Assembly (NCBI GenBank): GCA_035575515.1
Contig: DATLXU010000051.1
Coordinates: 1-51,401 of the forward strand
Length of the DNA: 51,401 bases
Reading direction: 5' to 3'
From: DATLXU01 sp035575515
Lineage (GTDB): Bacteria; Acidobacteriota; Blastocatellia; UBA7656
Each line of letters starts with the position of its first letter. Position 1 is the first letter of the stretch. The translations under genes were made by a program, and so were the position numbers. Under the pieces are notes generated by a model. That model was not told where the DNA came from. It was given only the letters and a program-made list of their open reading frames with translations, and ran no database searches. Shown here piece after piece: positions 8,757 through 17,516 of the stretch.

Positions 8757-10568
8757 ATGTTACGAAAGATGCTTGGCCCGGCGAGTTGGGCAAGCGTTGT
8801 TCTGGCAATAATCTTATCGGCGTCGGTTGCGGCTTTCGCTGAAGACAAAAAGGTTGAGAGCAATAAATCCAAAGCAGTTGAAAAGAAAGAGACCGCATCG
8901 GGCGATGCATCTGCCTCGCGCAACGAGGTCGAGCAGCTTCGTAATGAAGTAGAGCGGCTGCGCGCGATGGTTGACGCATTGATGAAGGAGCGCGCGGCTG
9001 CTACAGCGCACACCGCAAATCAATCGCCAGCCGCAGAAGCCGTCACAGCGCAGCAAAGCGAAACTATTCAAGAATCCAAGCCGCAGAATCCGCAAGAGCA
9101 GGAGAAGCCGATTCCGGGTCGCGGCAAAACCGATCAGGGACTTTACGGAACAGTTGCCGCAGGCGGGCAAACCAGCCGCTACGGTCGCGCCGTGTTTGGC
9201 GACAGCGTTCGCATCGGCGGTTACGGCTCGTTCAGATTCGAAACAAACAACCTCAACAATCTTGCGCGCGTCGGCGATCTGCCAGTCGCGCGCCGCAACC
9301 GAAACGGGTTCGACATTCGCCGCCTTGTGCTCACCGCTGACGTAAGCCCCGTCGAGCGATTGCGCTTTTACACAGAGATCGAATTCGAGCGATTCGGCAA
9401 ACTCGAAATCGAACGCGCGGCAATTCCTGAAAATCGCGGCGGCGCAAGCGCCATCCGAGGCACGCGATTCATCCAGGAGCTTGAAGGGCAGGACGGCAGC
9501 GAATTGAAGCTCGAACAGTTCTGGGCGCAATACGATCTGAACAAAAGCATCGGCATTCGCGGCGGAATAATCCTCCCGCCCGTTGGCCGCTTCAATATTC
9601 TGCACGACGACGATTACTGGGACGTGCCGCGCCGCACTCTGATTGACCGCGACGCGCCCGCGCTTCCGGTTAAGACCGCGTGGAGCGAAGCGGGGCTTGG
9701 GCTGATCGGCTCAAAAGCCATCGGTCAGGGATTCATCAATTACCAATTCTACGTCGTGAACGGCGTGACGCTCGACTACGCGCTTGAGCAGACGGTCGCC
9801 GTGCGCGACGACAAAGCAAAGATCGAATTCGAGCCTGAGATCGGTTTTGAGTCTGGCGCGGTCAATGGCAGTCGCCCAGCGAGCGCCGTTACGTGGCGGT
9901 TGGGACTGACGCCGCGCGTCGGAAACGAGATTGCCTTTTCAGGCTATCACGGCAAGTACACGCCTCGCTTTTTGCAGACCGATGCGTGGATTAATTCTAT
10001 CGGCGTTGATGGTAAATTAACGCTCGGAAATTTTGAGACCGAAGGCGAATTCATCTACACGAAGTTCGGGAAGATGCGCGAGGTGCTCTCTGACCTTGCG
10101 CGCAATCTTGTGCATGACGAAGCCGAAGACGAATTCAACGAGACCGAAACGGAAGTCGAAGTTGGATTGAAAGGCCCGTTCACGGATCACCGCCACGGCT
10201 TCTGGGTTGATTTGAAATATCGCTGGCGACCCGCGTGGTTGAAGCAATCAATCTTAGGCGAAGGGTTCAGCGATCCGCAACTGATCCCAATTGTCCGTTA
10301 CGAGCGCGTCTGGTACAGCCGTTTGCTGCGCGAGCTTGAGTTCAAAGGCGGCGCGATTGAAAACCTCGAAGCCGAAGACCTCAGCCAGGACCGTCTGACG
10401 ATAGGGTTGACGTACAGGCCCATCTCTTCGGTTCCCGTGAGCTTCGCTTATCAGTACAACAATCGCCGTCGCGGAAGCACGCTGATTTTCCCTGAAACGA
10501 TAGGGCTTGGCCGCGCGGCTGATCGCTCATTCAGCTCGTTCCTGATTGGCATCGCTTTCGGATTTTGA
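8757..10568 (+). CDS. Outer-membrane porin, OprO/OprP-like, with N-terminal coiled coil
   Basis: This 603-residue exported protein has a signal peptide (1-29, cleaved near AAFAE) and a charged coiled-coil segment with NEVEQLRNEVERLRAMV (about 60-85). A Ser/Ala/Gln-rich linker follows, then a long region of alternating beta strands that ends in phenylalanine (IGIAFGF), the usual outer-membrane beta-barrel end. The pattern resembles the phosphate-selective porin O/P family. Substrate selectivity cannot be inferred. The coiled coil probably trimerises or contacts the cell wall. The start is supported by GGAGAGGAGAG about 10 nt upstream. It is the first gene of the operon that continues with an FMN-binding protein and ApbE, so it may serve a redox system rather than phosphate uptake. 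Confidence 0.8.
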   Translation: MLRKMLGPASWASVVLAIILSASVAAFAEDKKVESNKSKAVEKKETASGDASASRNEVEQLRNEVERLRAMVDALMKERAAATAHTANQSPAAEAVTAQQSETIQESKPQNPQEQEKPIPGRGKTDQGLYGTVAAGGQTSRYGRAVFGDSVRIGGYGSFRFETNNLNNLARVGDLPVARRNRNGFDIRRLVLTADVSPVERLRFYTEIEFERFGKLEIERAAIPENRGGASAIRGTRFIQELEGQDGSELKLEQFWAQYDLNKSIGIRGGIILPPVGRFNILHDDDYWDVPRRTLIDRDAPALPVKTAWSEAGLGLIGSKAIGQGFINYQFYVVNGVTLDYALEQTVAVRDDKAKIEFEPEIGFESGAVNGSRPASAVTWRLGLTPRVGNEIAFSGYHGKYTPRFLQTDAWINSIGVDGKLTLGNFETEGEFIYTKFGKMREVLSDLARNLVHDEAEDEFNETETEVEVGLKGPFTDHRHGFWVDLKYRWRPAWLKQSILGEGFSDPQLIPIVRYERVWYSRLLRELEFKGGAIENLEAEDLSQDRLTIGLTYRPISSVPVSFAYQYNNRRRGSTLIFPETIGLGRAADRSFSSFLIGIAFGF

Positions 10569-10623
10569 AAACTTCGGGCGGCGGATGCAAGCGTCGCCCG
10601 CTATCATCTATTGCCGAGTTGTT

Positions 10624-11223
10624 ATGCTTCGATCAATGGTGAAACAGAATGAAGCTCTTTTACGACGCGCCATCAAAGCAATCGCTTTAATGATTGCCGC
10701 AGCCGCGTTCGTATCAATCAACTCGCGCGCGGCGACGGCGCAGACGTTTCTCACGCTTGAGCAGGCGCCGAAAGCCGTCTTCCCTGAAGCCGATTCGTTC
10801 GAGCAACGAAAGATCAATTCAACGCCTCAGCTTCGCAGCGAGGTGTTGAAGATGGTCGGGCGAAAGCCTTCAATCTGGGAGCCGTTCTATTTCGCATACA
10901 TCGCAAAGCGCGGCGGGCAGCGCATCGGCTACGCGATTGTGTGCGAGGAGATAGGGCGCGACCGTCCCATCACGTTCATCGTCGCGGCTAACACTGACGG
11001 CACGGTCAAAGACGTAGCGATCATGGTTTATCGCGAGACGCGCGGCGGCGAGGTGCGCTATCCCGGATTCACGCGGCAGTTCAGAGGCAAATCGCTTCGC
11101 AATCCGATTCAGGCACAGGGCGACATTCGCAACATAACAGGCGCAACGCTTTCGGTTCGCGCGATGGCTACAGGCGTGCGCAAGGCGTTAGCCGTCATGC
11201 AGCTAACCGTGATGAAGGAGTAA
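10624..11223 (+). CDS. Exported FMN-binding domain protein (flavinylation target)
   Basis: About 199 residues from ATG 10624, 55 nt after the porin stop; the open frame extends back to 10546, but that part overlaps the porin. A signal peptide or anchor (AIKAIALMIAAAAFVSI) precedes an FMN_bind domain. The key motif ITGATLS (final Ser at residue 177) fits the T/S-G-A-T/S-x-T/S sequence to which ApbE couples FMN by a phosphoester bond, and the ApbE gene follows 7 nt later. The protein should therefore be a periplasmic one-electron flavoprotein, related to the NqrC and RnfG FMN domains but without their other subunits nearby. Its electron donor and acceptor are unknown. Confidence 0.85.
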   Translation: MLRSMVKQNEALLRRAIKAIALMIAAAAFVSINSRAATAQTFLTLEQAPKAVFPEADSFEQRKINSTPQLRSEVLKMVGRKPSIWEPFYFAYIAKRGGQRIGYAIVCEEIGRDRPITFIVAANTDGTVKDVAIMVYRETRGGEVRYPGFTRQFRGKSLRNPIQAQGDIRNITGATLSVRAMATGVRKALAVMQLTVMKE

Positions 11224-11230
11224 CGCGCGG

Positions 11231-12388
11231 ATGTTTATTAACAGAAATAACCACAGAGGCACGAAGACACAGAGATCACACGGAGCAAAAAGAATTATCT
11301 CTCTGTATTCTCTGTGTCTTCGTGCCTCTGTGACTCCAAGTAAGGCAGCGCTTTTCTCACTTGTTTTCATTCTCGCTGTCTCAAACGTTGCAGCTAATCA
11401 GCCGAAGAAGAATCGAACGGCAATTAAAGCAGTTCCCTTCACTGCTCAAGCGCATTACGTGATGGGCACGATGCTTGAAATCCAACTGCCCGCAACAGCG
11501 AGCGATAAGCTGTTCGCGCAGCTATTTTCGATCGCGCGTCGTCACGACGAAGTGTTCAGCACTTTCAAGCCCGAAAGTCCAATCTCTCAATTTAATCGCT
11601 CGAATCGGAAGCAAACGCCTTTCGCCGCGCCCGATGAAATCATCGAGCTAACTTCAATCTCTCAGCGACTCGCGGAGCAAACGGCAGGCGCGTTCGATGT
11701 AACCGTCGGGCCGCTCGTCGAGATGTGGAAGCAAGCAGTCAAGCAACAACAATGGCCTGATGCTCAAACAATCGAAGCCGCGCGCCGTCGCGTCGGCGTT
11801 CATCAAATCGCAGTTGATCTGAAAGCGCGAAGCATAAAGGCGCTCGCCGACGGTGTTGAGCTTGATTTCAACGGCATTGCGAAAGGTTATTCGGTTGACA
11901 GGATGGCCGACGCGCTCAAGGCGGCGGGCGTCGCTCAGGCATTTATCAACTTCGGCGAAAGCTCCATCTACGCTTTAGGCGCGGGTCCCGACGGACGCGC
12001 GTGGAGCGTTGCTGTGCGCGACCCGCAAAATCCGAATCGTTCGGCTCTCACGCTCAGAATCAGCAACGTCGCAATCAGCTCGTCTGCTTCCTATGAGCAT
12101 TCGAGCCAGATAGGCAATCGTACAATCAATCACATAGTTGATCCTCGCACGGGGCTTCCGGCAAACGCGCAGGCGGCAGTCACGGTCATCGCGCCGAGCG
12201 CGACCATAGCCGATGCGCTCTCGACTGCGCTCGTCGTGCTCGCGCCCGGCGAAGGGTTGAAGGTTCTAGAAAAATTTCCCGGCGCGGAGGCCGTCATCTT
12301 TTATCGCTCAGATGATGGCCGCTGGAAGCGCGCGATGAGCAAGGGGATGCAGCGATACATCCAGCCGCTTAATACTGAAAGGAATTAA
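11231..12388 (+). CDS. apbE: FAD:protein FMN transferase ApbE
   Basis: Transfers FMN from FAD to a Thr/Ser of exported proteins using Mg2+; the neighbouring FMN-binding protein is the obvious substrate. Family blocks are present in order: YVMGT (76-80), GAFDVTVGPL (153-162), LDFNGIAKGYSVD (211-223), HIVDPRTG (301-308) and DALSTAL (328-334). The N-terminus is odd. Codons 8-34 are the two arms of a palindromic repeat, giving 35 hydrophilic or irregular residues before the real signal peptide (AALFSLVFILAV). ATG 11231 has AAGGAG at 11215-11220. A GTG at 11330, on the far edge of the repeat, would start directly at the signal peptide but has no Shine-Dalgarno. The operon position is third. Confidence 0.92.
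   Translation: MFINRNNHRGTKTQRSHGAKRIISLYSLCLRASVTPSKAALFSLVFILAVSNVAANQPKKNRTAIKAVPFTAQAHYVMGTMLEIQLPATASDKLFAQLFSIARRHDEVFSTFKPESPISQFNRSNRKQTPFAAPDEIIELTSISQRLAEQTAGAFDVTVGPLVEMWKQAVKQQQWPDAQTIEAARRRVGVHQIAVDLKARSIKALADGVELDFNGIAKGYSVDRMADALKAAGVAQAFINFGESSIYALGAGPDGRAWSVAVRDPQNPNRSALTLRISNVAISSSASYEHSSQIGNRTINHIVDPRTGLPANAQAAVTVIAPSATIADALSTALVVLAPGEGLKVLEKFPGAEAVIFYRSDDGRWKRAMSKGMQRYIQPLNTERN
11252..11332. repeat. 24-bp perfect inverted repeat inside the apbE 5' end
   Basis: The arms 11252-11275 and 11309-11332 are perfect reverse complements (24 bp, beginning CACAGAGGCACG) around a 33-bp spacer. A 14-nt piece of the same sequence (AACCACAGAGGCAC) occurs at 4086-4099 inside the membrane/SpeE fusion gene. 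It is a dispersed palindromic element that has remained open in the reading frame. Confidence 0.85.
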
Positions 12389-12392
12389 ACTA

Positions 12393-13151
12393 ATGACTCC
12401 ATATCCATTGCACCGAAGCACGACGAGTACGAAAGTTCTCATAACGCTTTTCATGCTTTTTATGATCGGTTCGTTCACGGTTGCGCTGTTGAACGTTTAT
12501 GACAAAGTTGGCCGCGTGCCGAACGGTGTTGTCGAGCGATACGGTCCCGACACTGTTGATTCACAACCAACTGCTGCGAGCACACAAACTGTCACAGACA
12601 ACGCTCAGGCCATAGGCGCGCAAACTGAAGATGCGCCAGCCGTCACGACCAACACGGGCGGAATTTACGATGAGCCTGCGCCATCAACAACAAATACGAT
12701 TGATTCAACCCCGACGACCGGCACGATGATGGCGAATCAAACGTCGTCAGAAAACTCGCCTGCCGTCGCTCGAATGAATACATTCAGCGCGCTGCTCGAC
12801 ATAACGCACCCGCACATATTCGAGATGCCGATCATCATTCTCGTTCTATGCCATTTTCTTATGCGCACGCGGCTACCTGAGTGGATGAAGATTGCGACTT
12901 ACGTGCTTTCATTCAGCGGCGTAGCGGGAATGCTCGCAACGCCCTGGCTCGTCCGCTACGTTTCGATAAACTTTGCGCCGTTGATGATCTATTCTGCAAT
13001 CGCGCTTGGCATCTCAGCGATTCCGCTAATCTTCGTGACGCTCTTCGATATGTGGATTCCGGGAAAGCAAAAGCAGGCGGTTGAATTGCGCGAGGCGAAG
13101 ACGAAGTATCCGGCCAGCCGCTCTTTAGACAAGATGCTGCCGAACGAGTAA
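12393..13151 (+). CDS. Multi-pass membrane protein of the flavin operon (function unknown)
   Basis: 252 residues, starting 4 nt after the apbE stop. One N-terminal helix (about 14-34) leads to a Thr/Ser/Ala/Pro-rich low-complexity segment (about 50-130) that should be periplasmic, then four helices (about 145-225) and a basic cytoplasmic tail. The first of these helices opens with DITHPHIFEMPI, which places two histidines at the membrane edge; such residues could bind heme or a metal, but this is a guess. I do not recognise a named family. Its position last in a porin-flavoprotein-ApbE unit suggests that it carries electrons between the quinone pool and the periplasmic flavin, or anchors the complex. 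A terminator follows. Confidence 0.75.
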   Translation: MTPYPLHRSTTSTKVLITLFMLFMIGSFTVALLNVYDKVGRVPNGVVERYGPDTVDSQPTAASTQTVTDNAQAIGAQTEDAPAVTTNTGGIYDEPAPSTTNTIDSTPTTGTMMANQTSSENSPAVARMNTFSALLDITHPHIFEMPIIILVLCHFLMRTRLPEWMKIATYVLSFSGVAGMLATPWLVRYVSINFAPLMIYSAIALGISAIPLIFVTLFDMWIPGKQKQAVELREAKTKYPASRSLDKMLPNE

Positions 13152-13198
13152 GCGCAAACTATTTTCATCAGCCAATTCCTTTCAGGGGTAAGCCGGTA

Positions 13199-13228
13199 AG
13201 GGCCAGCCGCGCGATTGGCCCTCTTTTT
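13199..13228 (+). terminator. Rho-independent terminator of the flavin operon
   Basis: The 7-bp stem AGGGCCA (13199-13205) with TGGCCCT (13216-13222) has a 10-nt loop and is followed by CTTTTT. It closes the transcription unit that begins at 8687. Confidence 0.8.
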
Positions 13229-13296
13229 CAAAGCGAAAACGCCGATTCACATCACAGTTTCAGGCCAGCCGTGTCTCGCCGCCTTAATCAAAAGTT

Positions 13297-13324
13297 TTGC
13301 CAGCCCCGCCTCAGCGTGTATAAT
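13297..13324 (+). promoter_or_regulatory. Putative promoter of the Fur-family regulator
   Basis: A perfect TATAAT at 13319-13324 has TTGCCA 16 bp upstream (13297-13302). Because this promoter lies inside the longer open frame that begins at 13271, it argues for translation from ATG 13349. That leaves a short leader. Confidence 0.6.
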
Positions 13325-13348
13325 CCTTTCAGGTTTTGCAGTCACCCT

Positions 13349-13819
13349 ATGGAACGCGAAGAAAAACAGCTATTTCACGAGCATCTCAAGCGCGCGCGGC
13401 TCAAACGGACTTCGCAGCGCGATTTGATTCTCGATGTCTTTTTAGACATTGAAGGGCATGTTTCGAGCGAAGACCTTTACTCGATAATCAAATCGAAAGA
13501 CCCCACGGTCGGGTTTACGACCGTCTATCGCACGCTGAAGCTGTTGAAAGAGTGCGGGCTTGCGCGCGAGCTTGAATTCCACGACGGGCGCACGCTCTAC
13601 GAGCACGAGTACAAGCACAACCATCACGATCACCTGATCTGCACCGAGTGCGGCGCGCTGATTGAATTTTACAGCGAGGAGATTGAAAAGATTCAGGATC
13701 AGATTACGCGCCGTTATCACTTCAAACCGCTGCATCACAGCCATCGAATATTCGGCACCTGCGCCAACTGTCAGAAGGCCCAGAGGGACTCTTCGCGGGC
13801 TAAAGCGCAAGTCAAATAG
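13349..13819 (+). CDS. Fur-family metal-dependent transcriptional regulator
   Basis: 156 residues from ATG 13349. The winged helix (about 10-85) includes TSQRDLILDVF and the recognition segment TVGFTTVYRTLKLL. The dimerisation part has the His-rich metal site HNHHDHLIC and both structural zinc pairs, C98/C101 (CTEC) and C138/C141 (CANC). The sequence does not decide between Fur, Zur and PerR. It has its own promoter and starts just after the terminator of the flavin operon, so it may regulate that operon or be an unrelated neighbour. No convincing 19-bp Fur box is visible over the 8659 promoter. Confidence 0.9.
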   Translation: MEREEKQLFHEHLKRARLKRTSQRDLILDVFLDIEGHVSSEDLYSIIKSKDPTVGFTTVYRTLKLLKECGLARELEFHDGRTLYEHEYKHNHHDHLICTECGALIEFYSEEIEKIQDQITRRYHFKPLHHSHRIFGTCANCQKAQRDSSRAKAQVK

Positions 13820-13909
13820 ATCAACCTCGCGCAGCATTCGAGCAATCGTGCGAGCGCTATGAAGTTGCTCATAGCGCCGCCGCACTCTATCATTTCAAGA
13901 GGCTGTGAG

Positions 13910-14833
13910 ATGGTGATGCCTTTTATTCAGGAAGATCAATCAGCGAAAAATAATTCGAGGCCGCTCGTCATCGCGCACAGGGGCGCGTCGGGGCTTGCGC
14001 CTGAAAATACTCTCGCGGCCATCAAGCTCGCGTTGGCGCTCGGAGCCGACGGCGTAGAGATGGACGCTCAATTGTCGGCTGACCGACGCGCTGTGGTCAT
14101 TCACGACGCGCGAGTTAATCGCACGACGAACGGCGCGGGCGCGGTTTGCAATTTCACCGCCGATGAATTGAGCAGGCTCGATGCAGGCGAATGGTTCGTC
14201 CGAAGGCTCTCAACTCGACCGCGCGCGCGAGCAATGGTCAATCGCGCCGCTCAAGTTTGCGGCGATGAGTTCAGCTTCGCGCGCGAGCCTGTTCCGACGC
14301 TCGAGGATGCGCTTGCGTTTTTAGCTCGAGGAAAACCGCGCCGCATCTACATCGAGCTGAAAGGCAGGCGTGAAAACAAAACTGCGCTGCTCGAAAATAT
14401 TATTGATCTCGTGCGCGAGTTCCGCCTTGAAGACTCAGCGACGCTTCTTTCATTCGACCACGAGATTGTGAAGCGAGCTAAAGAGTCTGCGCCGGAGATT
14501 CGCACAGCCGCGACCTTTTCAATCGCGCGCGGAAGATCGCTTACGACCCGCTCCATTATTCGTTCGCTCGAAGAGTCTTGCGCCGACGAAGCCGCGCTGC
14601 ACTTCGGGCTTGTCACGCGGCGCGTCGTCGACGCGCTACACGAGCGGGGGCTGTCGGTTTCCGCGTGGACTGCGAACAGCAAGTTTATTATGCGCCGACT
14701 CGCCGCCTGCGGAGTTGATTCGATAATGACAAACTTTCCGAACCGATTGAATGATGCGCTTGCATCGCCGCGCCGGTTCGCTTTCAATCGCAACGGCAAA
14801 AACGGCGCGAGCAAAAACTGGTGGAGCGAATGA
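13910..14833 (+). CDS. Glycerophosphodiester phosphodiesterase
   Basis: Hydrolyses glycerophosphodiesters from lipid turnover to sn-glycerol-3-phosphate and an alcohol. From ATG 13910 (307 residues; ATG 13859 is possible) the family landmarks are HRGASGLAPENT (23-34), E50 and D52 in GVEMDAQ, and H65-D66 in VIHDARVNRTT. A family-typical tail GVDSIMTNFPNRL follows. There is no signal peptide, so it is probably cytoplasmic. An insertion (about residues 105-120) rich in Arg/Ala separates two core strands. It overlaps the next gene, an AraC regulator, by an ATGA junction, implying translational coupling. Confidence 0.9.
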   Translation: MVMPFIQEDQSAKNNSRPLVIAHRGASGLAPENTLAAIKLALALGADGVEMDAQLSADRRAVVIHDARVNRTTNGAGAVCNFTADELSRLDAGEWFVRRLSTRPRARAMVNRAAQVCGDEFSFAREPVPTLEDALAFLARGKPRRIYIELKGRRENKTALLENIIDLVREFRLEDSATLLSFDHEIVKRAKESAPEIRTAATFSIARGRSLTTRSIIRSLEESCADEAALHFGLVTRRVVDALHERGLSVSAWTANSKFIMRRLAACGVDSIMTNFPNRLNDALASPRRFAFNRNGKNGASKNWWSE

Positions 14834-15726
14834 CTGCGCTTGACGAAATAACTCAGACAGTGGAGCCGCAAGCCGATGAGTTATCGGCGCAAGCCTCGAC
14901 TGTCGAGATTCAGAGATTCATCTCGCGGCCAGAGTTTACTATTCGCCACACGGCGGCGCGCGGCTGCCGCTTCGATGAGCACTCGCACACGGCCTACACG
15001 GTGACGGCAATTCTGTCAGGCGAGATGGCGGCAAGCATAAGCTCAAGCGAACTTCAATTATCAGCGGGCGAAGTCGCGCTAACGAATATCAATCAGCCCC
15101 ACGCCGCTCACGCTCTGAGCGTTGAATTCGTTTCAATCAATATAAACCCTTCGCTTGTCGGCGAGCTTGTCACAGAGCTTGGGCTTGCCCGCGCAACGAA
15201 CGATATAGTTTTTCGCTCAAGCGTCGCGAGCGACGAGACGATAATCAGCATCGCCCGCGCATTGGTGAGCGAGATGGCGGATGAAAAACTCGGACACGGC
15301 GCGATGCTTGATGTGATGGTGCGCCAGATGGTCATTCATCTGCTGCGGTCGCATTTCACGGTGAGGAAGTCGGCGCAGATTGAACTGTCGCGCGCAGGCC
15401 CGGTTGACCGCCGATTGCGCCGCGCGATTGAATTCATGCACGATAACTTCGGGCGCGAGCTTGCGCTCGAAGAGATAGCTTCGGCTGCTTATCTTTCGGA
15501 GTATCACTTCGCGCGACTGTTCAAGCAGATTACCGGACAGACTCCGCACGCCTATCTCGCAAACCTGCGCATAGAGCGCGCACGCAGGTTGCTCGCTGAA
15601 ACACGTCTTTCAATCAGCGAGATTGCCGCAACTGTGGGCTATCAAAGCCAGAGCCACTTCACGAAAGTGTTCAAATCCATCACCGGTCTCACCCCGCGCG
15701 CTTACCGCGAAAGCAACGGTCAGTAA
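14830..15726 (+). CDS. AraC-family transcriptional regulator
   Basis: 298 residues from ATG 14830, which overlaps the GDPD stop as ATGA; GTG 14821 is the alternative. The N-terminal half is a cupin sensor with FDEHSHTAYTVTAILSG, which would bind a small ligand. The C-terminal 100 residues hold the two helix-turn-helix motifs: AYLSEYHFARLFKQITGQTPHAYL, and then IAATVGYQSQSHFTKVFKSI with the closing TPRAYR. Ligand and targets are unknown. Coupling to the phosphodiesterase suggests that both are made together, but nothing shows that it regulates that gene. Confidence 0.9.
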   Translation: MTALDEITQTVEPQADELSAQASTVEIQRFISRPEFTIRHTAARGCRFDEHSHTAYTVTAILSGEMAASISSSELQLSAGEVALTNINQPHAAHALSVEFVSININPSLVGELVTELGLARATNDIVFRSSVASDETIISIARALVSEMADEKLGHGAMLDVMVRQMVIHLLRSHFTVRKSAQIELSRAGPVDRRLRRAIEFMHDNFGRELALEEIASAAYLSEYHFARLFKQITGQTPHAYLANLRIERARRLLAETRLSISEIAATVGYQSQSHFTKVFKSITGLTPRAYRESNGQ

Positions 15727-15728
15727 AT

Positions 15729-15848
15729 CAGTTATCGGTTACCAGTTGTCAGTCGTTAGTTCCTGCAACATCCGCCCTGAAAATGGCTCTGGGAGCCACT
15801 TTCAAGACTGCTATCTTACGGGCAACTGGCAATTATCAACTGGCGACT
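15729..15848. repeat. Inverted heptanucleotide array (CAGTTGT type) around a GGCTC hairpin
   Basis: Starting 2 nt past the regulator stop are five 7-nt units (for example CAGTTAT and CAGTTGT, 15729-15763). After 57 bp come four complementary units in inverted order (for example GGCAACT and GGCGACT, 15821-15848). The dispersed hairpin at 15775-15806 sits in the spacer. The remaining 120 bp before the next gene hold nothing that I recognise. Confidence 0.7.
15775..15806. repeat. Dispersed hairpin repeat, copy 1 (CCCTGAAA-GGCTC family)
   Basis: TGAAAATGGCTC pairs with GAGCCACTTTCA through one mismatch around a TGG loop. Related copies are at 29557-29589 and, weaker, 34220-34246. Intergenic, inside the heptanucleotide palindrome. 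Confidence 0.65.
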
Positions 15849-15968
15849 GATTCAGCAAGCCGTCGCTAAAACTGAGCAACATCGCGCAAGACCGTGGTAA
15901 TTGTTTCTGTTTTAATAGAAGCTCGAACGCTTGCGCAGTGACCACACGGCTTTCGGAAAGGAACCTAA

Positions 15969-17291
15969 ATGTCCAGTCAAAAAACACTCGTACAGATTGA
16001 AGAACCTAAAGGAAAACTCGGAGTGCTGCTCGTCGGATTAGGCGCAGTCTCCACAACTTTCATCGCTGGCGTTGAAGCCGTCAAAAAAGGAATCGCCGAA
16101 CCCATAGGCTCGCTCACGCAGATGGGCACAATACGATTGGGCAAGCGCACCGAGAATCGTGTGCCGCTGATTAAAGATTTTGTGCCGCTTGCGTCTTTGA
16201 ATGATCTAGTCTTCGGCGCGTGGGATATTTTTGAAGAAGACGCTTACGAGTCTGCGCTGCACGCAGGCGTGCTCGAACGCGACCTCGTCAATCAACTCAA
16301 AGAAGAACTGCAAGCCATCAAGCCTATGAAGGCCGTCTTCGATCAGCGCTACGTCAAACGATTGAACGGAACGCACGTCAAACAGGGCGCGAACAAGATG
16401 GCGCTGGCCGAGCAGTTGATGGAAGACATAGCGACCTTCAAGCGCGTGAACGAATGCGACCGCATCGTTATGATCTGGTGCGCCTCGACTGAAATCTTCA
16501 TGACGCCATCGGAAGCGCACAACGATTTGAAATCGTTTGAGCGAGCGATGCGCGAAAATGATCCGGCAATAGCGCCTTCGATGATTTACGCTTACGCCGC
16601 GCTCTCGTCGGATGTGCCTTTCGCCAATGGCGCGCCTAATCTTACGGTTGACGTGCCCGCGCTGACAAAGCTGGCTGTAGAGCAGGGATTGCCCGTTTGC
16701 GGAAAAGATTTCAAGACCGGCCAGACATTGATGAAGACGATCATCGCGCCGGGGTTGAAAGCGCGATTGATTGGATTGCATGGATGGTTTTCGACAAACA
16801 TCTTGGGCAACCGCGATGGCGAAGTGCTGGACGATCCCGAATCGTTCAAGACGAAAGAAGAGTCGAAGCTGTCTGTTTTGGAATACATCCTTCAGCCCGA
16901 TGTCTATCCAACGCTCTACAAAGATTTCAGCCACATCGTGCGGATTAACTATTACCCGCCGCGCGGCGACAACAAAGAAGGATGGGACAACATTGACATA
17001 TTCGGCTGGCTCGGCTACCCGATGCAGATCAAGGTTGATTTCCTCTGCCGTGACTCAATACTTGCCGCGCCGATTGTTTTAGACCTCGCGCTCTTTTTGG
17101 ATTTAGCTAAGCGCGCAGGGATGCGCGGCATTCAGGAGTGGCTGTCATTTTACTTCAAGAGTCCGATGACCGCGCCCGGACTTTATCCTGAGCACGACCT
17201 GTTCATTCAGTTGATGAAGCTCAAAAACACGCTGCGCCACCTGAAAGGCGAGGAGCTGATTACGCACCTCGGCCTTGAGTATTACGACTAG
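15969..17291 (+). CDS. ino1: Inositol-3-phosphate synthase
   Basis: Converts glucose-6-phosphate to 1D-myo-inositol-3-phosphate with bound NAD, the first step to inositol lipids and related solutes. The 440-residue protein begins its Rossmann fold with LGVLLVGLGAVSTTFIAG. It has VMIWCASTE and, in the catalytic domain, GKDFKTGQTLMKTI, the landmark that carries active-site lysines, followed by NILGNRDG and NIDIFGWLGYPMQIKVDF. Length and order match the shorter prokaryotic class. AAAGGA precedes the ATG by about 7 nt. It is monocistronic, with 242 bp of repeat-bearing sequence upstream. The partner phosphatase is not in the window. Confidence 0.93.
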   Translation: MSSQKTLVQIEEPKGKLGVLLVGLGAVSTTFIAGVEAVKKGIAEPIGSLTQMGTIRLGKRTENRVPLIKDFVPLASLNDLVFGAWDIFEEDAYESALHAGVLERDLVNQLKEELQAIKPMKAVFDQRYVKRLNGTHVKQGANKMALAEQLMEDIATFKRVNECDRIVMIWCASTEIFMTPSEAHNDLKSFERAMRENDPAIAPSMIYAYAALSSDVPFANGAPNLTVDVPALTKLAVEQGLPVCGKDFKTGQTLMKTIIAPGLKARLIGLHGWFSTNILGNRDGEVLDDPESFKTKEESKLSVLEYILQPDVYPTLYKDFSHIVRINYYPPRGDNKEGWDNIDIFGWLGYPMQIKVDFLCRDSILAAPIVLDLALFLDLAKRAGMRGIQEWLSFYFKSPMTAPGLYPEHDLFIQLMKLKNTLRHLKGEELITHLGLEYYD

Positions 17292-17516
17292 CGAATCAGT
17301 TTTTTCGGTGAAGCGTTCAACAGTAGCCATCGCCATCACACGGAACCTCACAGAAGGATTATCTTTAATCCATGAGCCTCCTGTGATTGCGGTGGCTAAT
17401 TCTTTCTCGGACAGCCCGCGCTGGCACGCAGCCGCAACGCGATGTTAAAATTTCAAATCAATCACCTTAACGATGGTTGAGCATACAGCGCAGTCTCAGG
17501 GGAACGGCGACAAATC

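Noticed and set aside
13297..13324. Fur box overlapping the regulator's own promoter
   Set aside because: No 19-bp palindrome of the GATAATGATWATCATTATC type is visible there or over the 8659 promoter.
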